Positions 11,400-21,960 of a stretch of 64,000 nt of DNA are shown here, piece after piece (the first letter of the stretch is position 1; the number at the start of each line of letters is the position of its first letter). The DNA is from Cordilura impudica (taxonomy: Eukaryota > Arthropoda > Insecta > Diptera > Scathophagidae). The stretch spans positions 19,167,548 to 19,231,547 of the forward strand of contig OY821517.1 in the NCBI GenBank assembly GCA_963682025.1, in the 5' to 3' direction. The position numbers and the translations under genes were made by a program. The notes beneath the pieces are model-generated. The model was not told the origin of the DNA and ran no database searches. It saw nothing but the letters and a program-made list of their open reading frames with translations.

Positions 11400-13537
11400 T
11401 TATAATTCACTTTCCAAAATTAAATTTTCTTTTCCACATTGTTCATCATAGTCATCAGCAGTACTTTCATCTAGGTCCACTTGCTGATCCTGTAAAGATA
11501 ATTCAGGGGGATCCTCACACTTTAACATTTCGATAACTTCTGGTAAAAGGGCCGGACGTTTTCTTTGGTGAACTTGTGTGTTTATTCGAAGAGATGATAT
11601 TAATGGATCTGATGTATCCATTGCTCTATTAAATACATCGAAAAGTTTATCACTACGATTTGTTCTGCGAGCGTGGCATAACCTATCGCTTCTATATATT
11701 TTATGCCGTGATTCCGCAGCATCCTCAGCAAAATATACAACAGGAAGTACTGTGTTCTGCATTATTTGTTTAGAGTGCACAAGAACTTAATGTACAGTTG
11801 GTGTCATGAGCAGCGAAGGATATTTGTTTTGGAAATATTCAGCCGTTTTGAAGCAGTAAGTTTCAAACTTATCTAAATCTAAAGGAAACTGACAGGACAA
11901 ACATATTAGTATAATCCTTAGACGAAATATTAAATCTTCATCAACTGAAGTAATTTTTGAAAATAACTATAGCATGTTTGGTAAATGCACAACGAGATGT
12001 GTTTCCATCATTCGTGCTACCAAAACCACCAACTTTTTGAGGATCAACATGAAGACTAATTTCTGTCCAAAATGCATTTTGGATTTTCTTATTTTTGTTT
12101 ATTGCTTTTTTATCTTCTTCATCTTTTATCTGCCATTTCTTTACATCAATTTTATAGCCTAAGTGTAAAAGAAATTCAAAAAATTTAATCTAGCAGTGCA
12201 ATGGACTTAGACCGTACTTTAAGTTGCTTTCAATTGGTTTAAAATTTTCGGAGGTATAATCCTTCACATTAATAAAATCTTTGGGAGCAGCGCCGCATAT
12301 TGGACAAGTTTGATTAGACTTAGTTCCGGTTAGAGCATTTAAAACTTTTCCATCTATTACTGTAAGATACAATTTGAACGCTATTTCAACAGTTTTGCCA
12401 TCTTCTATCTCTAATTTTAGAATTCATAGATGAGCAATTTGTTGACTTAAATCAGCTGCTTCATTCAAAATAACCTCCTTTGTTTCTTTGATAAATTCAA
12501 GTTCTAAGGGCCGACACAATCTTGTGGACTGCGGAGTGATATTATTCCAAAGAGGGTTTCCTAAAGTGTCAAGAAGTCTCAAAGGTACCACAGTTGTTGC
12601 GAAAAGAGATAAGCTCGCATCACGAGATGTACTTGGCTCATGAAAACCTTGCTTGAGTTGAGCTTGACCAGTGCTGTTATCAAATCCGTAGATCAAAAAA
12701 AAAAAATAAATAAAATAAAAGACACAAAAACGTCCTTTTGCATCTCCACTATTCTTGACGCTGTATGAATTAGAAGCATCTGTAAAGGAACCTTTGCTAT
12801 TAAATCTCCAACAGTGATGCCATCTGGTCTGCACTTATTTTTCGTAGCCATGACGGGAAAATGTCAGAGTTTCTTGCCTTACTTTCAAGGCGAATATTAC
12901 AATATTGCCTTTTTGTAAAATTATTTTCTAGAAGAAATGCTAATGCATCCTCGTTCGAAAACGGATTTGGTGTTTTCACTTCTTCTGAACATAATAATTT
13001 TTAGTTTTGATGGTCTCGTAGGGCTTTCAATAGTTTTCTTAAGAACAGCTGCTAAATTATTTTTGCCTCGCTTACGAGCCGACATTGCTGCTGCTTGAAC
13101 TAATAAATCAGTTTCATAACCCTTGGATTGTGAAAGTTCCGCTGCTTCTTCTTTTACCTGCGGTCTGACTTTTCTGTAAATGATAGTCGGGGACACCCAG
13201 CTCTTTCAGACCCAATCTCTTTTGGATCGTCTATCACCTCGAACTGACATTCAGTCTCCGAAGCACTTTTTGTTTTTTTCGGACCATCAAAGATTGCTTC
13301 AGAAGTAAGCCAATTCGCATATTTCTCATTAAAAACATCTAATCTTCTATGGCACTTTTCCCATTTAATTTTCAAATTTTTACAAAGCAAGCGGACTTTT
13401 TCTGAAATATATTTCAAGTACTGATCAGATTTGTCTTTGTCTTCAATTTTTTCCAGTATATGATTATGAATGAGAGTGTACTTTTCTCCTTGGTTTGTGA
13501 CATTTTTAAGGTTGAGTTTATCTAAAACAAGAATCAC
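11400..13537 (-). pseudogene. Transib/RAG1-core-like transposase, decayed
   Basis: Minus-strand frames join into one protein with several breaks. In order: N-terminal region (13537 to about 13170); basic region with SARKRGKNN; KCRPDGITVGDLIAKVPLQ at about 12835; then YGFDNSTGQAQ with a candidate first catalytic aspartate; PQSTRLCRPLELEFIKE; VIDGKVLNALT; TCPICGA (zinc cysteines); SPLHC; VGGFGSTNDGNTS; YFQNKYPSLL; TVH-stop-VLVH (zinc histidines); and AAESRHKIYRSDR with the candidate catalytic glutamate. The order DxxxG, CxxC, H(4)H, ESxxK is that of the RAG1 catalytic core and its Transib relatives. Visible damage: TGA at about 12425, TAG at about 12190 just after SPLHC, a TAA within the histidine motif, and frameshifts near 11950, 12710 and 13170. 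A relative lies at 33050-33805. Function: cut-and-paste transposition; now dead. Confidence 0.65.
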
Positions 13538-13540
13538 AAA

Positions 13541-14050
13541 AAAAGAATTTCGGAAAATATGCCTTTTAAGTACTAAAAAAATTCAAATTTTTTTTAAATT
13601 AACAAAAATTTTTTATAAAATTTAAAAATATTTTTTTTTTTTTAAATAAATTTGTAAAATTTTTGCAAGGTTATTCCTGGCTACATTTTTGTAGAATACT
13701 AGTAGTAAGAAATTTTGATTCCCCTTAAGGTATACTCAAAAAGTTAAAAAAAGACGATTTTTTAAGAACAAAGAGATTTTCGTGTGCCTAGGCAGGCTCA
13801 GATTGTATCACTATGTTCATAAAAGTTGTTCGCCTATGCCGTAGCTACATTTTTGTAGAACATTGTTAGTACAAAAGTTGGACATAAATAACCGAAATCA
13901 GAAAACAAAACGGATGTGCTATGACCCTCGATCAAAAGTTGCTTCAAGAGCACCGTGTACGGCATATAAAAAGATGAATATCTCAAAACTAGCAAATTTC
14001 CGCAATTCAAGCTAAGGCGAAATGAAAAATATACATAAATATCTTCTTTT
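13541..14050. other. Non-coding stretch with a short direct repeat
   Basis: GCTACATTTTTGTAGAA occurs at about 13679 and 13852, each followed by an ACTAGTA/TTGTTAGTA variant. Probably the non-coding 5' part of the adjacent Transib-like element, but no terminus was recognised. Confidence 0.4.
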
Positions 14051-14507
14051 TATACCCTATACCACTATGTGGTTTGGGTATAATGACTTTGTGCTGCTGT
14101 TTGTAACAACCAAAAATATTTGACCTAGACCCATCTTTAATTATACCGATCGAATCAGAATCACTTTCTGAGTTCATTTAACAATGTCCGTCCGTCCGTC
14201 CGTCTGTGTGTCCATGTAAAGCTTGTAATCAAACTGCAGGTCGCAAATATGAATATATTTTGATGAAATTTGGTATATAAGATTTTATCGGCCATGGGAT
14301 GAACGCTATTGAAATTGGTGAGAATCGGTCCATGTTCAGACTTAGCCCCCATACAAATTACCCATATGAAATCGACATAAATTGCCATAAGATCCAAATT
14401 GTCATATAGATCTTACTCAAATTGGGTTTGTATGCATTCATTACATCCACTAATGAGTAGTCCAAAAATGATCCCTTAGAGCTGCTTCCCGATCTTCAGT
14501 TAAATCT
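14051..14507. repeat. mini-me-like copy, first half, interrupted by LINE (orientation B)
   Basis: TATACCCTATACCACTATG end, (GTCC)n at 14186-14200, up to GATCTTCAGTTAAATCT where the LINE poly-A (T on this strand) begins. It continues at 19432/19447. Confidence 0.85.
14493..14507. repeat. Target-site duplication of Jockey-type LINE (left copy)
   Basis: TCTTCAGTTAAATCT, identical to 19432-19446. Both copies carry a G where most other copies of this repeat have C (CTTCACTTAAATCT), so they derive from one target. Confidence 0.9.
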
Positions 14508-14817
14508 TTTTTTTTTTTTTTTTTTAACGTTTATTTAACAAAATTTATTATAATTCAACTATAAATAAACAAACAGTAGTTAATATAACTTAATATACAC
14601 TGTCCCTTAATCGGGCTCTCAAGTATATTTAACATTTATAAAATGGATATTCTTTTTGTGAAATTAATATTATTTTTATTGATACAATAAATGGGTAAAT
14701 GTATATAATTAATGTAAAGAAAAACTGTGAAAAAAAATACTTTTATATTTGTGAAAAATAAAATAAGAGGTAGTTAAGAAAATAAAAAAAACAAAACGAA
14801 AATGTTGTACCTAACAT

Positions 14818-16647
14818 TTAGGTCAACCACCAGTATTTTTTTGTGTTTATGTTTGGAAACATGTTTCTGTCTTTAAAGTATACACTTGTGTCAAATCTTT
14901 TATTTTCTGTAGTAAGTTGATTGCAATGTATCGCTTTTTCAGTGGCTCGTCTATATATGTGATAGATTATAGGAATGCCGAATTCATTTTGGATAAATCC
15001 TTGATTGTCAAGGTATAAAAAGGCTTCGGGTGGAACATGTCCATTTTGTAGTGTTTTATATATATATTCTCCACTTACATAATATGGAGCCATAATTAGG
15101 TTATTTTCTATGCAATCTAAGCTTTTTAAAATGTGATTTCTTATTAAATGAATAATGAAATTGTCGATTCTACTTGCCTTTGCGGCATGATACAAATTCT
15201 TGTTTGATACATATTTCTTGAAATCACTATTTGGTGATCTAAACAACGAAGTACATGCTCTTAGACATTTCCTTTCGAAAACTCGCATTTTTTCCATATA
15301 GGAAGGAGATACATTAAACCATATTTGGCACCCGTAGGTTAAGATTGGTCTAATTAAGGATTGATATAATAAAACCTTAACCGTAGAATTAATATGTTTT
15401 GAAAAGAATAGCTTTCTGTACATAAAAAATGCATTTTTCGCCTTAATTAGTTGTAAATTAATATGCTTACTAAAATATAAAAACTTATCCAGATTAATAC
15501 CCAAGTATTTGAGAATTGGCTTGTTTGGAATATTAATATTGGAATTGGATTTTATTCCAAAATCTTTCCAGTATTTTCTAATATTATAATTACATTTTCC
15601 CACTGGGGGTCGAAAAAGTATAGTTTCGCATTTACTAATATTTATTTTCATTTTCCAGTTAAAGGCATATTTTTCTACAATATTAAAGTAATTTTGCAAT
15701 TTTTCATTGATATACTGAATTTTGTTATCTGAATGATATATAATAATATCATCGGCAAATCCAATTATATTATCGATTTGTTCTAAAAGATCAAGAATAA
15801 ATAAATTGAATAGAATAGGGGAATTCACCGTTCCTTGCTGTAATCCATTAATTATAATAAATTGCCTTGTACTTATTTGATTTTTGTTGCATATTTGAAA
15901 ATACTTGTTACTTAGCATATTGTGTATAAGTATTAAAAGATGATAAGGAAATTTATACTTTATTAGTTTATATATTAAGCCTGGAATCCATATACTATCA
16001 AAAGCTTTCTCAAAATCTATCAGACAAGCTCCTGTACATAAGGATTTGTTCCAATTCCAGTAAATATTGGAAGTTAATAGATTTATCGCATGAATAGTTG
16101 AATGTCTGTATTTAAAACCGAATTGTTTATCATTAACTAATTTATTTTTTTTGCAAAATTTTAGTATATTATTGTTAATGCACATTTCAAAGACTTTACT
16201 AATATTCGGTAATAAACTTATTGCGCGGAGATTTTTCAGATTACTAGTATCCTTATCCTTTTTGGGCAAAATAACGACTTTCGCGATCTTCCATGCACGA
16301 GGAAAATATGAATTATTGAGCATATTATTAAAAAGTGTACAGTATTCAAGAATAATTTGTTTTGGTAAATTTTTCAGTATTATATTTGGAATATTATCTA
16401 AACCTGATGAAAGTTTTTTTCTTAAATTATGAAATATATAATAAATCGATTCTTTTGTTATAAAATAATCTTCTGCGAGAAAAACATTTAAATCATTGGC
16501 TATTTTTATTTCAGAAAACGTAGTAAGGGTTGATTGATTACTTTCATACTCATTTTTTGTTTCCAAGAATCTGGAGAAACAGTTAGCAACATCAATGTTT
16601 AAGTAATTATCAGTATCTATATATTTAAAAGAATGAACTGATTCCAA
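14818..16647 (-). CDS. LINE ORF2, reverse transcriptase part
   Basis: A 609-codon minus-strand reading forming the RT and C-terminal part of ORF2. It copies element RNA at the nicked chromosomal target. RT blocks in order: LPKKDKDTSNLKNLRAISLL (block 2 region), GACLIDFEKAFDSIW (block A aspartates), GLQQGTVNSPILFNLFI (block B), IIGFADDIIIYHS (catalytic FADD), KYLGINLDKF (block E). The C-terminal third, with RACTSLFR and a conserved tail, matches non-LTR RT thumb and post-RT regions; no RNase H follows. The frame is open about 20 codons upstream of the first Met (ILNIIGTFLESVHSF), so this is not a separate gene: it is ORF2 after a one-base frameshift relative to the endonuclease part. All catalytic residues seem intact. 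Confidence 0.9.
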   Translation of the reverse strand: MESVHSFKYIDTDNYLNIDVANCFSRFLETKNEYESNQSTLTTFSEIKIANDLNVFLAEDYFITKESIYYIFHNLRKKLSSGLDNIPNIILKNLPKQIILEYCTLFNNMLNNSYFPRAWKIAKVVILPKKDKDTSNLKNLRAISLLPNISKVFEMCINNNILKFCKKNKLVNDKQFGFKYRHSTIHAINLLTSNIYWNWNKSLCTGACLIDFEKAFDSIWIPGLIYKLIKYKFPYHLLILIHNMLSNKYFQICNKNQISTRQFIIINGLQQGTVNSPILFNLFILDLLEQIDNIIGFADDIIIYHSDNKIQYINEKLQNYFNIVEKYAFNWKMKINISKCETILFRPPVGKCNYNIRKYWKDFGIKSNSNINIPNKPILKYLGINLDKFLYFSKHINLQLIKAKNAFFMYRKLFFSKHINSTVKVLLYQSLIRPILTYGCQIWFNVSPSYMEKMRVFERKCLRACTSLFRSPNSDFKKYVSNKNLYHAAKASRIDNFIIHLIRNHILKSLDCIENNLIMAPYYVSGEYIYKTLQNGHVPPEAFLYLDNQGFIQNEFGIPIIYHIYRRATEKAIHCNQLTTENKRFDTSVYFKDRNMFPNINTKKYWWLT

Positions 16648-16664
16648 AAAAGTGCCAATTATAT

Positions 16665-17966
16665 TTAGTATCTAAGCAAACTTACTTCATCTTGATCAAT
16701 TTTTAAAATATCAATATTTAGCGATTGGACTGGTCTAAATTGTTTTTTAACTTCATTAAACATATTTGCTGAATTTTTAGCGTCCATTTTGGATAATTTT
16801 TCCCTAAAATGGTTGTTTACAGAGAGGGTAAAATTTTCGTCAATGAGTTTTTTGATTAATTTCAATTTGGTTTTCAATAAATTAAGTTCTGTGTAGGTTA
16901 ACAAATATTGTAGTCGGTTGTGTTTTTTTATTTCACTCAGAGTTTTGCTTTTTTCAAGTTGTAATTTTTTTATAGTTAAGTTTGTAAATTTTGAAATTGA
17001 ATCGTTGCTTTTTACTTTAGGAACCGATCTTTCTATAGCAGAAAGTATAAATTCATTTAATTTTAGTAAATAAAAATCTATTTCCGAGTTTGTTTGGTTC
17101 CTGTTATTTGGAATGTTATAATTACTAATAAACTCATTTAATATAATGTTTATGAATTTTTTCCAATTTGTTTTCTTATAGTTTAATTGGAGGTTAGGTG
17201 TTTCTTTAAAAAACGAGAGAAAATGGTCATTTTCATTATTTATAATAATTATTTGAATTGCATTATGGTCACTGTCATAATCCAGTGTTTTTAAACAATT
17301 TAGAGTGTTGTTTGCTCTATAGATATTCAAACGAGTGTCAGCGATACATACGTCTAAATAAGATCCACAACGTGGAAATGATGGTGACACAGAAGCATAA
17401 AAACTACATCTATAATGTATTTCGTTGCATGAAAGCCATTCTTTTAACATATTGCCTTTTGTATTACATGAATCATTACCCCAATCAATATGCTTACAGT
17501 TTAGATCCCCAGCGAGTATAAAAAAATGATTAGAACATTGTAAATCTAATGATTGAAACAGTTGTAGTAGTTCAGATTTAAAATATCTATTATTATTGCC
17601 AGACGGATAATATGCCGATATGATAAACAGAGTTTTGTTTGAAATAAGCGGTATCTTTATAATACATGTTTCCAAACATTTGAATGTATTAATGATATTG
17701 TTATTATAATATTTATATTTTATGTCATTTTTAATCAATATTGCTGTTCCGCCACCCCTTTGGGCATTGGCTCTGTCTTTTCTTATAATTTTATAGTCTT
17801 GAATGTTAATTTTATGTCTTATATTTAATTTTGTTTCGTTTAGTAATACTATATCTGGATTATGGGTATTTAAAAAGTTAATTAAGTCATATCTTCTACT
17901 TAATCTTATTAGCGAGTTAACATTAACTTCAATTATATTTAAGTTCTTTACAATTGTTTCAGCCAT
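16665..17966 (-). CDS. LINE ORF2, AP-like endonuclease part
   Basis: N-terminal part of ORF2, about 433 residues from the ATG at 17966 (MAETIVKNLNIIEVNVNSL). An exonuclease-endonuclease-phosphatase fold that nicks DNA to prime reverse transcription. Visible motifs: NVNSL (metal-site Asn), LLNETKL (catalytic Glu), SAYYPSG (Tyr), LAGDLNCKHIDWG (Asp and Asn of GDLN) and YDSDHNAI (terminal SDH). All are present, so the domain looks functional. ATG lies one base after the ORF1 stop (TAAAATG), an arrangement fitting reinitiation after ORF1 translation. The frame is open back to 17978, but only through a TTG codon. A stop at 16665 follows VSLLRY; the RT continues in another frame, so a single indel between about 16660 and 16672 has split ORF2. 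Confidence 0.9.
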   Translation of the reverse strand: MAETIVKNLNIIEVNVNSLIRLSRRYDLINFLNTHNPDIVLLNETKLNIRHKINIQDYKIIRKDRANAQRGGGTAILIKNDIKYKYYNNNIINTFKCLETCIIKIPLISNKTLFIISAYYPSGNNNRYFKSELLQLFQSLDLQCSNHFFILAGDLNCKHIDWGNDSCNTKGNMLKEWLSCNEIHYRCSFYASVSPSFPRCGSYLDVCIADTRLNIYRANNTLNCLKTLDYDSDHNAIQIIIINNENDHFLSFFKETPNLQLNYKKTNWKKFINIILNEFISNYNIPNNRNQTNSEIDFYLLKLNEFILSAIERSVPKVKSNDSISKFTNLTIKKLQLEKSKTLSEIKKHNRLQYLLTYTELNLLKTKLKLIKKLIDENFTLSVNNHFREKLSKMDAKNSANMFNEVKKQFRPVQSLNIDILKIDQDEVSLLRY

Positions 17967-17967
17967 T

Positions 17968-19251
17968 TTAATTTTCAAGCATTGAGAAAATAGAATCTAT
18001 TCTAGATGCTTGTAATTGTAATTGCTTTTGCAAATTAATAATTTGGTTAGTTAGGTTTTGCATTGAATTTTTAAATTCTTCTGTTGCTAGGTTAATTGAG
18101 TTATTATTGTGAATTTGTTGAGTATTGTCATTTCTTAACACATTAGCGAATGTCATATAAGGATTTACGTTATTTGTTGTATTATTAGTTCTTTTTTGTA
18201 TTAATCCTTGTTTTTTTGCGCGAAGATTCTGTTGAAGTTCTTTGTATTTTTCGCATCCCCTGTATGATGCTGGGTGACCGTATTTGTTGCACAGAACACA
18301 AAACAGTTTTTCTCTATCGGTTTCAGCTATTTGCTCCAAGGAACATTTTCCAATTTCATGGTTCTCCTTGCATTTGACACATCTTGTTGGTAAAAAACAA
18401 TTCGATGCACTATGGAAAAAACTTTGGCAATTTCGACATTGTGGAATTTCAGATTTTCTTAAGGGCTCCCAATGTATACAACGATAAAGTAGCCCGTGAA
18501 TTGCTTTGAGTTCATTAACTTTACTTTCATTGCTTATTTGTACTATGAATATCGGAAGATCGTAACCATTATTCATAGATTTCTTTGTTGTAAATTTAGT
18601 AACTTTTATAAATTCGAGGTTTTCGTTTTGAAATTTACATAATTCATCATAAATTGTATTAGTATCAGTATTACCACTGAGACCTTTCAATAAATAAGTC
18701 TTTGTTTTAATAGTCTTAGGTGTAAATGTGAAAAATTTTGTTTTTGTTTTTTGTAGATATGTTTTTACTTTGTTATAATCGTTTATGGAGGACATAAGCA
18801 GTGCTATTTTTTTGTTGTTGTATTCTTTAATTTTAAATTCTTTTATTTTAAGTCCATTTGTTATAAACTCAATTAGTTCATTAGGTTCCACATCAAAAAT
18901 ATTGAGAGGTGGTATTTTTTTATTCTTTTTTGAATTATTATTTGTTGTATTCTCATTATTATTCTCACTCTCTTTGTTAGAAGAAGTTTTTGATACACAA
19001 TTATGAGATGTACTGGCACTTACATGATCTTGTACATGTTTTTCGAATTTTTTTAAGTACTCTTGATTACATTCTTTTTCGTTATCAAGAATAGCGTAAT
19101 AGTTGTTACTTTTTGTTTGTTTATACATTTTGTCACTATTCATAGTGCTTTTTCTTTTAAGATCTTTTTTTACAATATGTTGTATTGATGAATTATTTGT
19201 ATTGTTTTTGTCATTATTCATTTTTGAGTTTTGAGCAAATAGCTCACTCAT
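17968..19251 (-). CDS. LINE ORF1, gag-like nucleic-acid-binding protein
   Basis: A 427-residue intact ORF with ATG at 19251 (MSELFAQNSKMNND). The first 120 residues are Asn/Lys/Ser-rich and low complexity. Residues about 170-280 resemble the region preceding zinc knuckles in Jockey-family Gags (TKTYLLKGLSGNTDT, then RCIHWEPLRKSEIPQCRNCQ). Three zinc knuckles follow: CRNCQSFFHSASNC, CVKCKENHEIGKC and CVLCNKYGHPASYRGC. The C-terminus ends in a glutamine-rich, coiled-coil-like segment (IINLQKQLQLQASRIDS). Such Gags package the RNA and target it to chromatin. No stop or frameshift is present. Confidence 0.9.
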   Translation of the reverse strand: MSELFAQNSKMNNDKNNTNNSSIQHIVKKDLKRKSTMNSDKMYKQTKSNNYYAILDNEKECNQEYLKKFEKHVQDHVSASTSHNCVSKTSSNKESENNNENTTNNNSKKNKKIPPLNIFDVEPNELIEFITNGLKIKEFKIKEYNNKKIALLMSSINDYNKVKTYLQKTKTKFFTFTPKTIKTKTYLLKGLSGNTDTNTIYDELCKFQNENLEFIKVTKFTTKKSMNNGYDLPIFIVQISNESKVNELKAIHGLLYRCIHWEPLRKSEIPQCRNCQSFFHSASNCFLPTRCVKCKENHEIGKCSLEQIAETDREKLFCVLCNKYGHPASYRGCEKYKELQQNLRAKKQGLIQKRTNNTTNNVNPYMTFANVLRNDNTQQIHNNNSINLATEEFKNSMQNLTNQIINLQKQLQLQASRIDSIFSMLEN

Positions 19252-19431
19252 AGTTTATGTTGTGATTAAGAGTCTCTATCTCTTGTTTTTTTTTTAACTT
19301 TAAATTAAAAGGTAAATAACTAAAACAGTAACACAATTATAAGTGTTTCAAAATAAATGCACTTCGTAAAAACGAAAAAATAATTTTATTCGCCGCTACA
19401 CGTCCGTCTATCATGACAGTCACGATCAAAC
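19252..19431 (-). promoter_or_regulatory. LINE 5' UTR with probable internal promoter
   Basis: The minus strand from 19431 reads GTTTGATCGTGACTGTCATG. A GGACGTG motif lies at about +27 to +33, at the spacing of a downstream promoter element (RGWYV) used by Jockey-type internal promoters. The initiator itself is not a clear TCAGT. Function inferred from motif and position only. Confidence 0.45.
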
Positions 19432-19446
19432 TCTTCAGTTAAATCT
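19432..19446. repeat. Target-site duplication of Jockey-type LINE (right copy)
   Basis: TCTTCAGTTAAATCT, identical to 14493-14507. Confidence 0.9.
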
Positions 19447-19750
19447 ATTAAAAAACAAAAATATTGCACTGATTCTTCTCAAATTTTGTTCGTACATATT
19501 TTTGCAAAATACAAGAGACTTTACCAAACATGATCAGGATCGGTCCATTTTTGGACCTAGTCCCTTTATAGATATAGCATCCGATATGATCTTTTTTATA
19601 TCTACAGCCAAAAAATTAATAAAAATCCCACTCAAATTTTGTTTTTGCTTATTTTCAATCCAGTTAGTTGGGCCTAAGAGATAGGGTTTCTAAACGCATG
19701 GTATAGGGTATCGTATAGTCGGTCTAGACCGACTATAATTTTCTTACTTG
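19447..19750. repeat. mini-me-like copy, second half (orientation B)
   Basis: Continues the copy begun at 14051 directly after the duplication: ATTAAAAAACAAAAATATTG through the palindrome AGTCGGTCTAGACCGACT to TTTTCTTACTTG. Confidence 0.85.
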
Positions 19751-21756
19751 TTTTTTTTAGTCGTATGCCAGCCGAACTGAGCCGAAATTTTAAAACTCTA
19801 CGTAAATTTAAAAATCGTAAAAAAATCATAAATTTTATAATACACCGATATATTGATATTTATTCACTTCACCTTAAATATTTTAATTTTTTTTTAATGT
19901 TTTGAATAAACTATATACCTTCAGCTTTATTTTCCATTTTAAACTTTAGAAATTACTATTTAAAAAAAAAAAAAAATAGAATTTATTTAAAAATGTTAAC
20001 AAACATCTGCATTCAACGATTTTTTCGAGTGGACTGAAGTTTAGCAACTTTAATGCTGTAATGTTAAACGGTAAATTGCAATTTACAAAAACAAAATGCA
20101 TTTGCGGTTGCCCTGATGTCTTTGCTACTAGATTGCAACAACAAAATTATAATCGTAGCCCATGTAAAATATTTAGTTTTGGCCAAAAATTTTAATTTTG
20201 GGACCTTTGTGCAATGTACCGGTGCATTCAACTGCCTTGGCTTCAAGAAACTTGAGGTATCTACATTACGAATTGCTTCCCCACCCCCCGCATTCTTTTT
20301 TGATGCCAAACTTGAAAAGATGGCTCCAGGGAAAGAGATTTTCCACAAATGAAGGGTTTGACAAATCGTATTTTTTCAAGGGCATCAAGATGTTAGAGGA
20401 TGTAGGAAGAAGCGCATTTCACCTAACGGAGATTGCGTTGAAGAATAAAATTAATTTCGAATCCAAGAAACCGATTTTTCATTCTTAGGCCACGGAGTAT
20501 TCACTTCATGTAGTACAATAAATACCGATCGAAGGGAAACCATTTAACTATAAATTTAAATGGCATTAGAAATTAAAGGTCAAGTAATTGTATTAAAATG
20601 TTAACCATTTCCAACAATGGTTACAATATTGATTTTAAGATACTAGGGGAGGGTATCAAAGACTCGCAGAATTTAAGACTCTTACTTGTTTTATCATTCT
20701 GTCTTACTTTATTATATTTTCAGAAGCAGGAAGTATTAGGTCTTCTTACGAAATGCTACGATAAGCTACAAATGGCGACACTACTTCCCAAACTACGTTT
20801 TTTTTTGTGAGTTGCTTCTAAATTTTATCCAATAATTTAACCTTCATTTTATATATTCAAAATTTAATATTATATTAAACGTAATGATAACTTAGAACTA
20901 CTCTTGAGTCAGATCTGTCCTTGAAGGTGAAAAATATTTGATTGCTATTTTATATTGATTTTCAATTTCCTATTCTATACTTTCCTAAGAAAAATTTCAA
21001 CAAATAAAACGACAACAATGTTTAAGGTTTCATTAAATTCGAGCAATACGTATGTTGCACAGTCTTATCATTTTTTTCTTGTTATTAACGGATATTGTTA
21101 ACAATTGAAGAAAACACACAAAATGTCAGCAATAACAAGTTTTATGAACATTTTCAAATTGAACAAGTGTTTAAAGTTCTTGGAAGACAATCAATTTAAC
21201 AATTACATGTTCATGCATGCATACAGTGCAGTACAGTATGAATGTATGTGTGTGTACTGTCTTAACTACTGCACTGAATGACACACATTCTGAAAATGTC
21301 ATAAACTATAGATGGTTGGCTTTAAAAACCATGTTGAACAAGGACAAATATTACAAGAACTGCATGTGTCTTTTGTTGTTGTATGTGTATCCTACACATA
21401 TCTATCGATTGATAACTACGTATTAGAAGTTGTTTAACAGTTAATATCCATCGATAGCTAACAATCAGTTTAATGTATGCTATTATTATTGTTAGTTAAA
21501 CGGTTCGTTTTTCTGTAAAATCTTCTATTATCAAGGGAAATTGTGCAATATATGTTCACTTTTTTCTTTATTTTTTGTTTAGGGGTCTTGTCAATATGCA
21601 CATATTCACTCAATTCAAGTTTTATACACTCAAGGAAAATAAATTACAAATTGAAAATATATATTTTTTTGATATTAGAGCCATTAAATAGGTTTTCTTT
21701 TACAGGAAATGAATAGTTATATCTGCATGTTTTTCCAATTTGAAAAAAATGCATGA
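19751..21756. other. Apparently single-copy stretch, no supported gene
   Basis: 20040-20490 is somewhat richer in GC, with overlapping ORFs in two frames (20116-20352, 20198-20488). They match nothing I recognise, and no splice sites were convincing. 21210-21260 contains a TG/GTAT-rich tract. The rest is AT-rich without structure. Confidence 0.35.
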
Positions 21757-21960
21757 AGTGAAGGTGGCGAAGCATCTTCATATGGGGCTATAACTAAGAA
21801 TGGTTCTACAAAATTTATTTATATACCATTGATTAGTAGGTGTAATAAACATATGTAGACCAAATTCAACCGATAGTTTAAGGCAGTCTCATAAGGGTCA
21901 TTTATATGGGGACTAGGTCTGAATATGCACTGATTTTCACCAGTTTCAATACAGTGAGTA
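21757..21960. repeat. Degenerate mini-me-like fragment (orientation A)
   Basis: TCATATGGGGCTATAACTAAG and TATGGGGACTAGGTCTGAAT are recognisable core segments; both ends are missing. Confidence 0.5.

Larger units (their letters stand above)
14508..19431 (-). mobile_element. Near-intact Jockey-type non-LTR retrotransposon
   Basis: A 4.9-kb LINE on the minus strand. It starts at 19431, has a 5' UTR of about 180 bp, a gag-like ORF1, an ORF2 with endonuclease and reverse transcriptase, a 3' UTR of about 290 bp and a poly-A tail (T run 14507-14525). A perfect 15-bp duplication flanks it. There is no RNase H domain and ORF1 has the pre-C2HC plus zinc-knuckle layout, as in the Jockey clade. ORF2 carries one frameshift near 16660; otherwise both ORFs are open, suggesting recent insertion. 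Confidence 0.9.

Noticed and set aside
14040..14065. CACTATG in the mini-me-like end as a Transib heptamer for the 11400-13537 element
   Set aside because: It occurs in the end of every mini-me-like copy (ACCACTATGTGG) and so belongs to that repeat.
14818..19251. Treating ORF1, endonuclease and RT readings as three host genes
   Set aside because: Poly-A, target duplication, order and motifs show one LINE with a frameshift in ORF2.
20064..20488. Possible gene in the GC-richer block
   Set aside because: Three short ORFs in conflicting frames and strands, no known motif; kept only as a note on the region.
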